NCBI GenBank assembly: GCA_030036915.1
Contig: JASHSC010000138.1
Coordinates: 1-8,669, forward strand
Length of the DNA stretch: 8,669 bases
From: Terriglobia bacterium
Lineage (GTDB): Bacteria; Acidobacteriota; Terriglobia; UBA7540
Direction of reading: 5' to 3'
In this document: piece after piece, positions 1 through 7,195 of the stretch
Layout of the letters: every line of letters begins with the position of its first letter
Position numbering within the stretch: position 1 is the stretch's first letter
Notes under the pieces: model-generated
What the model saw: the letters and a program-made list of their open reading frames with translations, nothing else
What the model was told of the DNA's origin: nothing
The model's database searches: none
Program-made: the position numbers and the translations under genes

Positions 1-1867
1 CAATTTCCACGCGCGCGCCGCCCACGGGCTCGCCCCGATGGAGCGACTGCACGAAGACGTCGCGGCTGCCGCCATTCGACTGCTTGACGATAAAGCCCAG
101 ATCGGTGATGAGAATCAGGCGCGAGTCTTCAATGGATTCCTGATTGCTGTCTTCATTCTCGCCGTTTTCGCTATCCTGCGGTCTTTTGGCGACCGGCACG
201 GAGCGGATGTGCAGCAGGAAAAGTCCACGCTTGCTTCCGCCGTTGTCCTGGAGGTATTGGCTTAAATCGATGCTGTCGTAGAGCGGCACTCCGGGCTTCT
301 GGCCGCGATAATCGTGGGTAACGTAGAACCGCTCGACGATGGCATCTTCCAGCTCCCCGAGCTGGGGCTTGGAAAAGTCCCACATCTGCGCTGCCAGGTG
401 CTGAAGTTGATTGGGGAGCACGCGTCCCACTTCCACCTGGACTTTCGCAACGTCGCGCGCGAGGTATCCCACTTTCTTGTCGCCGGCCAGGGGCAGCAGG
501 GCGCCCTTGCCGAGGAATGTGAGCGCGGGTGGATAGGGAATTACTTGAATGGTTGCGGAGTAAGGCTTGCCGGAGATGTAGCCGCCCGTTCCCTCCACGC
601 CGTCCTTCACCCACAAGTAAACCCAGCGGCCCACAGGGGCGTTGAATTTGAACCCGTGCGTGGTTTGGTCGCCACCGTCGGAAGGCACGTAGGTAAGGGG
701 AAGCGACTGCGATTTTGCCAGGATTTCATTCCCGACCTCTGTTTCGTCGCCCCAGTTGTAGGGCTCTTTGTCTTCATCAGTCTGGCGAGGACTGCGGATG
801 GGCAGCAAGTAAGCGGAAACCAATCCGGTGAAGGCCTGCTCCGGCACCGGTGATGAGCTGGTGAAGAGCAGCACCTGCTCGGGCTCGTAGCGGGCGTTAT
901 CCACCAGGGTCATTTGCGCGCCGTCAAAGCGCAGGCTGGTGCGCCCGGGAATCGCCACCACGGCCTGAAGTTCCTGGCCGGTCTCGTTCCCGCCCCGCGC
1001 CGCCCGAATGCCCTTGGCGACGGCGAGCGTGATGGTGGTGTCATCGCGGGGCATTTGCAGGGCGGCAGAATGGATGTAGGCGAAAAGCTTCAGCTTGTCA
1101 TACACCACCGTGAAGTGTTTGCTGTCGGGAGCGAGGCCCAGGAACTCCGCGTCCTTGGCGGGCGTGAGCGAGACGTGCTCTTCAAATGTTGATGTGTCCA
1201 CAGGGTGCGTGAAGCTAACGGTGGCCACCAGATTCTTCTGCGTAGGGTTCTGCGGGTCCTGATAAAACTTGCTTTCGGTGATTTTTGCCGCAAACGGCTG
1301 CGTCGTGAAATCGAAGTTGTAGTGCTCAAGCTGCACGCCACGCGCCAGAAATCCCTTGTGCGCAAATTTGACGGTGAAGGTCGAGTCAATCGGCCAGTCG
1401 GAACTCGGCGTGAATTGCAGGCGTTTGTCATTCACCCAGGTCCATTGACCGGCGAAGCCGGGTGAGATTTGGATTCCTGTAGTGAGACGCTTATCGATGT
1501 TGGCAAGAGGCGCCGCGGCTCCCTCGAAGTCAACCGTAAGCGGGGAGATGGTGGGGACACCGTTCTCGTTGTAGGTCGTGAGCACCGGCTCGTTGACGTC
1601 AAATAGAATGTAATGCGGCCGTGGACGTGTTTTGTACCAGGCGATTCCCCCCGCCACGATTACCACGGCCAGAATCGCTATAGCCAGGCGCTTGAGGTCC
1701 GCAATCAGGAACCCCACGGCCCTACCGAATTGCCGCCCCGTCCAGTGAACCCATTCCGGGGCCTGCCACTGCACTCGGCCGAAAATTTTCGATGGCAGAT
1801 TCAGAATGAATCGCCAAAATCGATTGGGAGGATTCGGTGGGGTGGTGGGGTTCGTAACCGAAATCAT
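1..1867 (-). CDS. yfhM: Bacterial alpha-2-macroglobulin (YfhM-like), 3' end cut by window edge
   Basis: An open frame of 622 codons without a stop runs off the left edge. Residues 1-60 are basic and Pro/Trp-rich and should be cytoplasmic. Residues 61-78 (LAIAILAVVIVAGGIAWY) form one membrane anchor, and the rest is beta-rich and should be periplasmic. Residues 583-622 contain LILITDLGFIVKQS followed by DVFVQSL and GEPVGGARVEI, which I recognise as the macroglobulin-like segment of the YfhM/ECAM family. These proteins trap proteases in the periplasm and often pair with penicillin-binding protein PbpC. Family members are usually well over 1,400 residues, so the thioester CxEQ site and receptor-like end lie outside the window, and I cannot say whether the thioester is kept. 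An acidic, Asn/Ser-rich insert lies at about 564-581. The start is bounded by an in-frame TAA at 1877-1879; only ATG 1867 and TTG 1876 remain as upstream choices. No lipobox is seen, unlike E. coli YfhM. Confidence 0.8.
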   Translation of the reverse strand, partial: MISVTNPTTPPNPPNRFWRFILNLPSKIFGRVQWQAPEWVHWTGRQFGRAVGFLIADLKRLAIAILAVVIVAGGIAWYKTRPRPHYILFDVNEPVLTTYNENGVPTISPLTVDFEGAAAPLANIDKRLTTGIQISPGFAGQWTWVNDKRLQFTPSSDWPIDSTFTVKFAHKGFLARGVQLEHYNFDFTTQPFAAKITESKFYQDPQNPTQKNLVATVSFTHPVDTSTFEEHVSLTPAKDAEFLGLAPDSKHFTVVYDKLKLFAYIHSAALQMPRDDTTITLAVAKGIRAARGGNETGQELQAVVAIPGRTSLRFDGAQMTLVDNARYEPEQVLLFTSSSPVPEQAFTGLVSAYLLPIRSPRQTDEDKEPYNWGDETEVGNEILAKSQSLPLTYVPSDGGDQTTHGFKFNAPVGRWVYLWVKDGVEGTGGYISGKPYSATIQVIPYPPALTFLGKGALLPLAGDKKVGYLARDVAKVQVEVGRVLPNQLQHLAAQMWDFSKPQLGELEDAIVERFYVTHDYRGQKPGVPLYDSIDLSQYLQDNGGSKRGLFLLHIRSVPVAKRPQDSENGENEDSNQESIEDSRLILITDLGFIVKQSNGGSRDVFVQSLHRGEPVGGARVEI

Positions 1868-1904
1868 GGCCGGCAATTATACGCGCCCGGAGACTGATAA
1901 ACCA
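1868..1904 (-). promoter_or_regulatory. Candidate promoter giving a nearly leaderless yfhM mRNA
   Basis: On the minus strand a perfect TATAAT occupies 1881-1876, with its last base 9 bases before the ATG at 1867. Standard spacing would put transcription start at about 1869, leaving a leader of one or two bases. The bases between box and ATG are GC-rich and hold no Shine-Dalgarno sequence, which agrees with a leaderless start. The -35 position at 17-base spacing (TGGTTT, 1904-1899) matches the consensus poorly. The 62-base gap to the regulator gene shows no hairpin with a T tract, so readthrough from upstream is also possible. Confidence 0.35.
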
Positions 1905-1929
1905 CGGGTGAGTAGCTGTCGAGAAAGAA

Positions 1930-3471
1930 TTATTGGAGGGATTTCTTCTGGCCACCCGAGGTTCGTTCGTGAATGATGCCCTGGGCAATTTCCCGCATGG
2001 ACTTGCGCATTTGACGGCTCTGCCGCCGCAAGGAGAGGTAGGCTTCCTCTTCGCTCACCTGGAGCTCGCGCTGAAGAATTCCTTTGGCGCGCTCGACAAT
2101 CTTGCGGGTCTCGAGCTCCTGGGAAAGCTGCGAACTTTTCTCTTCCAGGCGGGCAATTTCCATTTCCGCGCCGACAAAAAAACCGATCGTAGAAAGCATC
2201 CGAATTTCGCGGCGCGTGTAGGCGTGTGGCTGCCGGTTTTGCAGGTTAATCACCCCAACAACCTGCCCCCGGCAGAGGATGGGGACGGAGAGGAAGGCTT
2301 CGTAGCTGTCTTCGGGAAGTTCATTGAAAAATTGGAAGCGGGTGTCCTGGAAGGCGTTGCAGGCAATGGCCACGGGTTGCTGGTTTCGCGCCACCCAGCC
2401 GGTGATTCCTTCATCCAAACCAAGGCGGAGGCGGTCCACCTCGCCGGGATGCGGATTTTTCGAAGCCCGCAGGACGAGTTGATTGTCCTCCAGGATGTAT
2501 ACAAAACACGAGTCGCATTTTACGACGCTGGCGGCAAACTCCACCACTCGCCTCAACACTTCTCGCAACGGCGTGGAGCAAGCCATGCGATGGCCGATTT
2601 CATGCAGGAAATCCAGCCCTTGCTCCTTATGCTTCTCGCGCAAAATTTCGGCGGAGCGGGCCGCTGCTTCCGCAACCAGGAGGCCTATCTTGGGGTGCGA
2701 GGCTTCCAGATCGGCCCGCAAACCGTGGGAACCCAAGTACTCCGACGTCGTGGGTCCAACCGAAGCGATGACCATGCGTTCCATTTTCCCGCGCATGGAT
2801 TCTTTAATCCCCATCTCGCCCGCCACTTGAAAAAGATGGTCGGCTTGCACGGCGGCGGTCAGCAGAACCACATCGATCTCACCTCGCGCGATCATTCCGG
2901 CGGCGTTTTGCAAGGGAGCTATATCCTCCGGCAGCGCCCAACGATAGATGGGAATTCGCGTCACGCGCGCGCCGCGCTCATTGAGGCCCGTCAGCAGTCC
3001 CGTGCAGGGGACGCCGTATTCCTGAACGGCCACGTGCAGACCATTCAGTTTCTCCGGCCCGACCCGGCCGTCGAGCGTGCGCAAAATCTCGCGCCAAGTA
3101 TTCGGTTCGGGCGCGACCACATCCGGCTTCACCCCGAATTCCTGGAGAGCGGAAACTGGTTTCGGCCCTCGCGCCACCACTTGCACATGGCCAAACGCGC
3201 TCCGCAGTTCCGCAGGCGCATATACGCCCTCAAGAGATCCCAAGAGTCCGCGAATGCCTGTCCCGGTGAGGAAAATCACCATGTCAAACTTGCCGTTGAG
3301 GAGATTGGCGGCAAAAGACCGGGCCTGGGGATTGGGTTCGAGCATCACCTCGCGCAAGGCGGGCACCGTGACCGGGTGTCCACCATACGAGGTAATCAAT
3401 TTCGAAGCTTCGCCGGCGTGCCGGCTTTCCAGGGATAGCACGCGGAGCCCGCTGAATGTTGACGTGGGCAT
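1930..3471 (-). CDS. hemD: HemD-GAF-ANTAR fusion: probable antitermination regulator of nitrate genes
   Basis: 513 residues in three parts. Residues 8-275 are a uroporphyrinogen-III synthase fold: FLTGTGIRGLL (67-77), ARGPKPVSAL (100-109), VAVQEYG (147-153), IYRWALPED (175-183) and SVGPTTSEYL (237-246). That enzyme closes hydroxymethylbilane to uroporphyrinogen III, the precursor of the siroheme used by assimilatory nitrite reductase. Residues 287-440 are a GAF sensory domain (GLDEGITGWVAR at 351-362, SVPILCRGQVVGVINLQNR at 395-413). Residues 450-503 are an ANTAR domain (IVERAKGIL at 458-466, then SEEEAYLSLR), the family that binds paired hexaloop RNA hairpins and prevents termination. The start at 3471 has an AGGA (3483-3480) 8 bases upstream. 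Its position after nitrate reductase and transporter genes suggests control of that cluster. Whether the HemD part is catalytic, sensory or both cannot be read from sequence; the symbol reflects that domain only. Confidence 0.9.
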   Translation of the reverse strand: MPTSTFSGLRVLSLESRHAGEASKLITSYGGHPVTVPALREVMLEPNPQARSFAANLLNGKFDMVIFLTGTGIRGLLGSLEGVYAPAELRSAFGHVQVVARGPKPVSALQEFGVKPDVVAPEPNTWREILRTLDGRVGPEKLNGLHVAVQEYGVPCTGLLTGLNERGARVTRIPIYRWALPEDIAPLQNAAGMIARGEIDVVLLTAAVQADHLFQVAGEMGIKESMRGKMERMVIASVGPTTSEYLGSHGLRADLEASHPKIGLLVAEAAARSAEILREKHKEQGLDFLHEIGHRMACSTPLREVLRRVVEFAASVVKCDSCFVYILEDNQLVLRASKNPHPGEVDRLRLGLDEGITGWVARNQQPVAIACNAFQDTRFQFFNELPEDSYEAFLSVPILCRGQVVGVINLQNRQPHAYTRREIRMLSTIGFFVGAEMEIARLEEKSSQLSQELETRKIVERAKGILQRELQVSEEEAYLSLRRQSRQMRKSMREIAQGIIHERTSGGQKKSLQ

Positions 3472-3481
3472 GCAAGAGTTC

Positions 3482-3577
3482 CTAAAAGTGATAGTTCATT
3501 TCAACATACCCGAATTGCCCATTCGTGCCGCCGGGATAAATACTGGCAATCGGGCTGTTTCCCCACGCGTGCGCGCC
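3482..3577 (-). pseudogene. Remnant: C-terminal strands of an outer-membrane porin
   Basis: A 31-codon open stretch ends at a TAG at 3484-3482. The predicted tail is GQFGYVEMNYHF followed by stop. It shows the beta-barrel end signature: hydrophobic or aromatic residues at alternate positions (V, M, Y) and a terminal Phe, as read by the BAM machinery. The preceding residues AWGNSPIASIYPGGTNG look like a loop before a last strand. In this frame a TAA at 3580-3578 closes it upstream, with no start codon or ribosome site, so it cannot be a whole gene. It ends 10 bases before the HemD-GAF-ANTAR start, and its stop overlaps that gene's AGGA. I read it as the 3' scar of a porin gene that once stood between transporter and regulator. 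A chance open stretch is the alternative, since the piece is short. Confidence 0.5.
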
Positions 3578-3600
3578 TTAGGTGGTGACGCCGGATCCAT

Positions 3601-3606
3601 ATTATA
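3601..3606 (-). promoter_or_regulatory. Isolated TATAAT box upstream of the regulator gene
   Basis: A perfect TATAAT reads leftwards at 3606-3601, about 130 bases before the HemD-GAF-ANTAR start, and could begin a leader of roughly 120 bases. The -35 region at 17-base spacing is GC-rich (CGCCCC) and unlike the consensus, and it falls inside the palindromic element. It could be a weak promoter carried next to the repeat, or chance. Confidence 0.2.
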
Positions 3607-3616
3607 GAACCAAGCA

Positions 3617-3669
3617 TAGCGCCGGGGCGTGGACGACCCGCCACTACGCGCCTCTAAAGCCCGGCGCTA
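3617..3669. repeat. 53-base REP-like palindromic element overlapping the transporter stop codon
   Basis: The plus-strand arm TAGCGCCGGG at 3617-3626 is the exact inverse complement of CCCGGCGCTA at 3660-3669. The interior holds a second small pairing, GTGG at 3629-3632 with CCAC at 3641-3644, so the whole can fold into an interrupted stem. The minus-strand arm begins with TAG, which is the stop codon of the transporter gene. Downstream on that strand there is no run of T, so it is not a standard intrinsic terminator. Its GC-rich arms and intergenic position resemble dispersed palindromic (REP-type) repeats. Only one copy is in this window, so repeat status is inferred. It could still slow transcription or protect upstream mRNA from 3' decay. 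Confidence 0.5.
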
Positions 3670-5001
3670 CCGCTCCTCGAATGCGGGCACTTCGACCTGC
3701 GCAAAGACCTGCCCTTTGATAACAGTACTCGCTTTGTGACACTCGGACTCACGAAACCGCAACAGAAAGACACCCAAAGCTGCAAAGGCGACAATGCCGC
3801 CCAAAATCAAGAAGGCGGTAGCCCCCGAGATTCCCTCAACTTTGAAGAGCATCGCGGCAAGAACCGCGCCTACATTTCCCCCAGCCCCGACGATCCCGGA
3901 GACCGACCCAACCGCCTTCGGGCGAACCAGAGGGATAATGGCAAAAGTTACGCCGCAGGCCATGCACAACAGAAGCCCCACCACCAGGAAAACGCCAATT
4001 GCAGGTTCGATCTCCCTCATCCGGGAAAACAGCATGATCGCCAACCCCTCCGCGAAAAGGGTCACGCCGAGAAGCAGTGAGCGGCCCCTCAAGCCCCATT
4101 GCCGGCCGGCCCAATCGCCCGTCATGCCGCCGAGGGCGCGAGCAAATAAATTCATCATTCCTGTCAAGCTGGCGACAACTCCAGCCAGCTTAAGCGTCAG
4201 GTGAAAAGTGTCGGTAAAGTAGAGGGCCGCAATGTTATCCACGGTGATTTCCACTCCGAAGCACGCTCCGTAGAGAAGGAAAAGTATCCAGACGCGATAA
4301 TCAGCGGCCGCTTCCCAGAACGCCTGCCCGCCGAGCCTTGGCACAAACGGCCGGCCATTGGGCGTATCTGCTGTGAAGCGATAGTAGGCAATGCCCGTAA
4401 GCGCCATCAGCGCTCCGGGGACGACCATCGCAAGGCGCCAGCTCAAGAACTTGTCAGCGCCGAGGCCCACGATCGCGCCGAACAGCAGCGGCATCAGCCA
4501 CTGGGCCACACCGCCGCCGAGGTTGCCCCAACCTGCCGTTATTGCGTTCGCAGCACCTACCACCCGCGACGAGAACATGGCGGAGGTGTGGTACTGGGTG
4601 ATGACAAACGACGCCCCGATCAGGCCAATGACCAGCCGAAAGAGCAAAAATGATCGGTAACTATGTGAAAAGCCTATTCCCATTACCGGCAGACTTCCGA
4701 GAAGCAGCAGCACGCTGTAGGTGCGCCGCGGGCCGAAGCGGTCGCAAAGCCAGCCGGTGAGAAAACGCGCGAAGATGGTAATCGCCATGGAAGCAATCAC
4801 GGTGTTGCCCACCTGCGTTTTTGTAAGCTTCAAATCGTCCCGTACCACGGCCATCAGCGGTGCGATGCCGAACCACGCAACGAAGCAAATGAGGAAGGCG
4901 AACCAGGAAAGGTGAAAGGCGCGCATGGGGGGGCTGGTGAAATCCAGCAGCCGGATGCGGTCCGCCTTTCCGTCCTTTTCAAGCGGTCTTGCGAGATCCA
5001 T
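3667..5001 (-). CDS. narK: NarK/NasA-type nitrate/nitrite transporter (MFS, NNP family)
   Basis: 444 residues, the usual length for single NarK-type carriers, with about twelve hydrophobic segments. It moves nitrate in and/or nitrite out across the inner membrane. Both nitrate signature motifs of the NNP family are visible: AGWGNLGGGVAQ at 156-167 and GAGGNVGAVL at 372-381. The two Arg residues expected to bind the anion in the membrane are present as R79 (IFARFLTG) and R288 (LFARALGG). The MFS loop motif is GWLCDRFGPRR at 83-93. The start at 5001 lies 4 bases after the reductase stop, with AGGA about 10 bases upstream, so the two genes are co-transcribed and probably translationally coupled. 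M26 (PPMRAFHLSW) is a possible later start, but residues before it look conserved in style. The stop codon is the first three bases of a palindromic element, so the original C-terminus may have been altered. Nitrate uptake for the adjacent cytoplasmic reductase is the likely role. Confidence 0.93.
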   Translation of the reverse strand: MDLARPLEKDGKADRIRLLDFTSPPMRAFHLSWFAFLICFVAWFGIAPLMAVVRDDLKLTKTQVGNTVIASMAITIFARFLTGWLCDRFGPRRTYSVLLLLGSLPVMGIGFSHSYRSFLLFRLVIGLIGASFVITQYHTSAMFSSRVVGAANAITAGWGNLGGGVAQWLMPLLFGAIVGLGADKFLSWRLAMVVPGALMALTGIAYYRFTADTPNGRPFVPRLGGQAFWEAAADYRVWILFLLYGACFGVEITVDNIAALYFTDTFHLTLKLAGVVASLTGMMNLFARALGGMTGDWAGRQWGLRGRSLLLGVTLFAEGLAIMLFSRMREIEPAIGVFLVVGLLLCMACGVTFAIIPLVRPKAVGSVSGIVGAGGNVGAVLAAMLFKVEGISGATAFLILGGIVAFAALGVFLLRFRESECHKASTVIKGQVFAQVEVPAFEER

Positions 5002-5005
5002 AGCT

Positions 5006-7195
5006 CTACGTTCCTACGTTTGATTTACTTGGCACAACATTCACCGCGCACTGCTTGTAGTTCGGTTCGCGCGAGATCGGATCAAACGCACTCTGTGTAA
5101 CCTGGTTGGCATTGGTTTCGGCAAAGTGAAAGGGCATAAAGACCTGGCCGGGCGCGACGATTTCCGTCACACGCAATTCCACCCCCCGGACGACGCCTCG
5201 CGCTGACTGAACATCCACCCGGTCGTGAGGCTTGAGATGAAGCGCCGCCGCGTCCCGCGGATTCATCTCGAGCCAGGCGTTCGGGGACATTCTTTCCAGG
5301 ATGGGCACTTGTGCGGTCTTGGTCCGTGTATGCCAGTGTTCCACCGTGCGCCCCGTGTTGAGAACAAACGGGAATTTGTGGCTGGGCTGCTCGGGAAACG
5401 GCTCCCATTGAACGGGGAGCAGCCTGGCTTTACCGTCCTCAGACGGAAAATGGCCATCGGAATAGAGCCGTGTGGTTTTCAGCTCCTGAGCATTTTCCGG
5501 GAAGGGCCATTGAATCCCGCCCTGCTGCTCCAGAAGTTCGTAGGTCATGCCGGAATAGTCACAAAGCCGGCCGGCGGAGACGCGCTTCCATTCTTCGAAG
5601 GCGTCGCGAGGCCGGGTCCAACCGGAGAAGAGTTCGTCGTAGCAACCTAGTTTTCTTGCGAGAGCGAGGAAGATGTCGAAGTCCGCCCTGGCTTGTCCTG
5701 GCGGATCGACCGCGCGATTCACCTTGCTCACGCGACGCTCGGAGTTGGTATAGGTGCCTTCTTTCTCGCCCCAAATTGCTGCGGGCAGCACCAAATGGGC
5801 CATCTCCGACGTCGGCGTCGGGTGGAACCCATCCTGCACGACGAGAAATTCCAGCGTCTCGAGCCCTTGCTTCAGCACGTCGAGGTTGGGGAAGGAGACT
5901 ATCGGGTTGGTGGCGATGATCCACAAGGCACGTATTTTCTTTCCGACTGCGGCCTCGATGATGTCCGGGTATGCCAGCCCGCGGGCAGCCGGGATGCGGG
6001 CGGCGGGAATGTTCCACAGTTTTGCAAGCGCTTCCCGGTCGTCGCTGCACTCAAACTTGCGATATCCCGGCAGGCTGGATGCGAATCCGGCTTCACGCGT
6101 ACCCATTGCGTTGCACTGCCCGGTTATGGAAAAGGGAGAAGCGCCAGGCCGGCCGATGTTTCCTGTGATCAGGGCGAGGTTGTTGATGGCATTCACCGTC
6201 TCCGCGCCCTGAGTGCTGTGGTTCACTCCCATCGTCCAGCCGATAAATGCGGCCTCTGCGCCTCCATACAGCGACGCCGTTCTCAAAATCAGATCTTCGC
6301 CCAGGCCGGTGATCCCTGAGACATAGGCCGGCGTGTACCGGGCCACTGACTTCTCCAGCTCTTCGAATCCGGAGGTGTGCGCGGAAATGAAATCGCGATC
6401 GATCGCGCCGGCGCGGATGAGAATGTGGATCAACCCATTAATCAGCGCCATATCCGATCGCGGTTTGAGGGGCAGGTAGAGATCCGCCATCATGACGGTC
6501 TTGGTGACACGCGGGTCGGCGACGATCAGGGTTTTGCGGGGATTCGCTTCCAAATGTTGGCAGAGGATAGGATGATTGTCGGCAATGTTCGCGCCAATCA
6601 GGAAAACCACGTCGGCCTTCTGCAAATCCTCATACGCTCCCGGCGGACCATCGCTTCCGAACGACCGCTTGTAGCCCGAAACGGCGCTGGCCATGCAAAG
6701 CGTCGTGTTCCCATCGAAATTCCTGGTGCCGAAGCCGAGTTGAACGAGTTTTCCGAGGGTGTAGAACTCCTCGGTGACCAGTTGCCCGGTGCTGATTACG
6801 CCCAAAGCATTTGGGCCGTGCTTTTCCTGAACGGCCCGAAATTTGCCCACCAGATTGCCCAGGGCCTCGTCCCAGTCCACTTGCACCAGCTTTCCATTCT
6901 TCCGCAGGAGGGGGTGCCTGGCTCGGTTGGGCGCTTCCAGGGTGTAGTGCTCGGAAAGCCCTTTGGGGCATAGCTTGCCCAGATTTACGGGGTGATGGGG
7001 ATTGCCGCGGACGGTCACTGCTCGCCCATCTTTTACGCCCACAAACATTCCGCAGCCCACCGAGCAGTACCCGCAGGTGGTGGCGACCCAGCGGTCGGGA
7101 ATTTTCTGCGCCGAGGTGTAGCCCAACTCCGGATCGGTGGCGAAGGCGTATTGTTCAGAAAGTATGTCGAGCCCGAGTTGGCGCTTCAGGGTCAT
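5006..7195 (-). CDS. nasA: Cytoplasmic (assimilatory-type) nitrate reductase, molybdopterin catalytic subunit
   Basis: 729 residues of the DMSO-reductase superfamily, reducing nitrate to nitrite at a bis-MGD molybdenum site. An N-terminal [4Fe-4S] site is complete: C41, C44, C48 (TTCGYCSVGCG) and C76 (GKLCPKG). The expected Mo ligand is C167 in TTLCMASAVSGYK, the pattern of NapA/NasA/NarB enzymes rather than NarG, which uses Asp. The C-terminal MGD-binding domain includes NTGRTVEHWHTRT and ends with PNYKQCAVNVVP. There is no twin-arginine signal at the N-terminus, so the enzyme stays in the cytoplasm. It lacks the C-terminal [2Fe-2S] extension of longer NasA proteins such as that of Klebsiella, which fits electron delivery by the separate ferredoxin subunit upstream. 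The start ATG overlaps the stop of that gene (ATGA) and has AAGGAGG just before it. Naming follows Klebsiella NasA (NasC in Bacillus, NarB in cyanobacteria). The substrate is inferred from family and neighbours; related formate dehydrogenases carry Cys or Sec at the same site. Confidence 0.9.
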   Translation of the reverse strand: MTLKRQLGLDILSEQYAFATDPELGYTSAQKIPDRWVATTCGYCSVGCGMFVGVKDGRAVTVRGNPHHPVNLGKLCPKGLSEHYTLEAPNRARHPLLRKNGKLVQVDWDEALGNLVGKFRAVQEKHGPNALGVISTGQLVTEEFYTLGKLVQLGFGTRNFDGNTTLCMASAVSGYKRSFGSDGPPGAYEDLQKADVVFLIGANIADNHPILCQHLEANPRKTLIVADPRVTKTVMMADLYLPLKPRSDMALINGLIHILIRAGAIDRDFISAHTSGFEELEKSVARYTPAYVSGITGLGEDLILRTASLYGGAEAAFIGWTMGVNHSTQGAETVNAINNLALITGNIGRPGASPFSITGQCNAMGTREAGFASSLPGYRKFECSDDREALAKLWNIPAARIPAARGLAYPDIIEAAVGKKIRALWIIATNPIVSFPNLDVLKQGLETLEFLVVQDGFHPTPTSEMAHLVLPAAIWGEKEGTYTNSERRVSKVNRAVDPPGQARADFDIFLALARKLGCYDELFSGWTRPRDAFEEWKRVSAGRLCDYSGMTYELLEQQGGIQWPFPENAQELKTTRLYSDGHFPSEDGKARLLPVQWEPFPEQPSHKFPFVLNTGRTVEHWHTRTKTAQVPILERMSPNAWLEMNPRDAAALHLKPHDRVDVQSARGVVRGVELRVTEIVAPGQVFMPFHFAETNANQVTQSAFDPISREPNYKQCAVNVVPSKSNVGT

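Noticed and set aside
1933..3438. A long plus-strand open frame of about 500 codons opposite the HemD-GAF-ANTAR gene
   Set aside because: It has no recognisable domain or ribosome site, and its openness follows from the GC-rich codon use of the minus-strand gene, whose three domains are clear.
3499..3600. A 33-residue minus-strand frame starting at ATG 3600, just after the TATAAT box
   Set aside because: The TATAAT abuts the ATG, leaving no room for a transcript start upstream of it; there is no ribosome site and the composition is not protein-like. The overlapping frame with the porin-like tail is the better reading.
3617..3669. The palindrome as an intrinsic terminator for the nitrate operon
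   Set aside because: The sequence after the stem on the minus strand is TGCTTGGTTC, not a T run, and the stem is interrupted by a large loop.
5006..7195. Periplasmic NapA or respiratory NarG as identity of the reductase
   Set aside because: No Tat leader is present, the Mo ligand region has Cys rather than Asp, and the length of 729 residues is far below NarG and below NapA.
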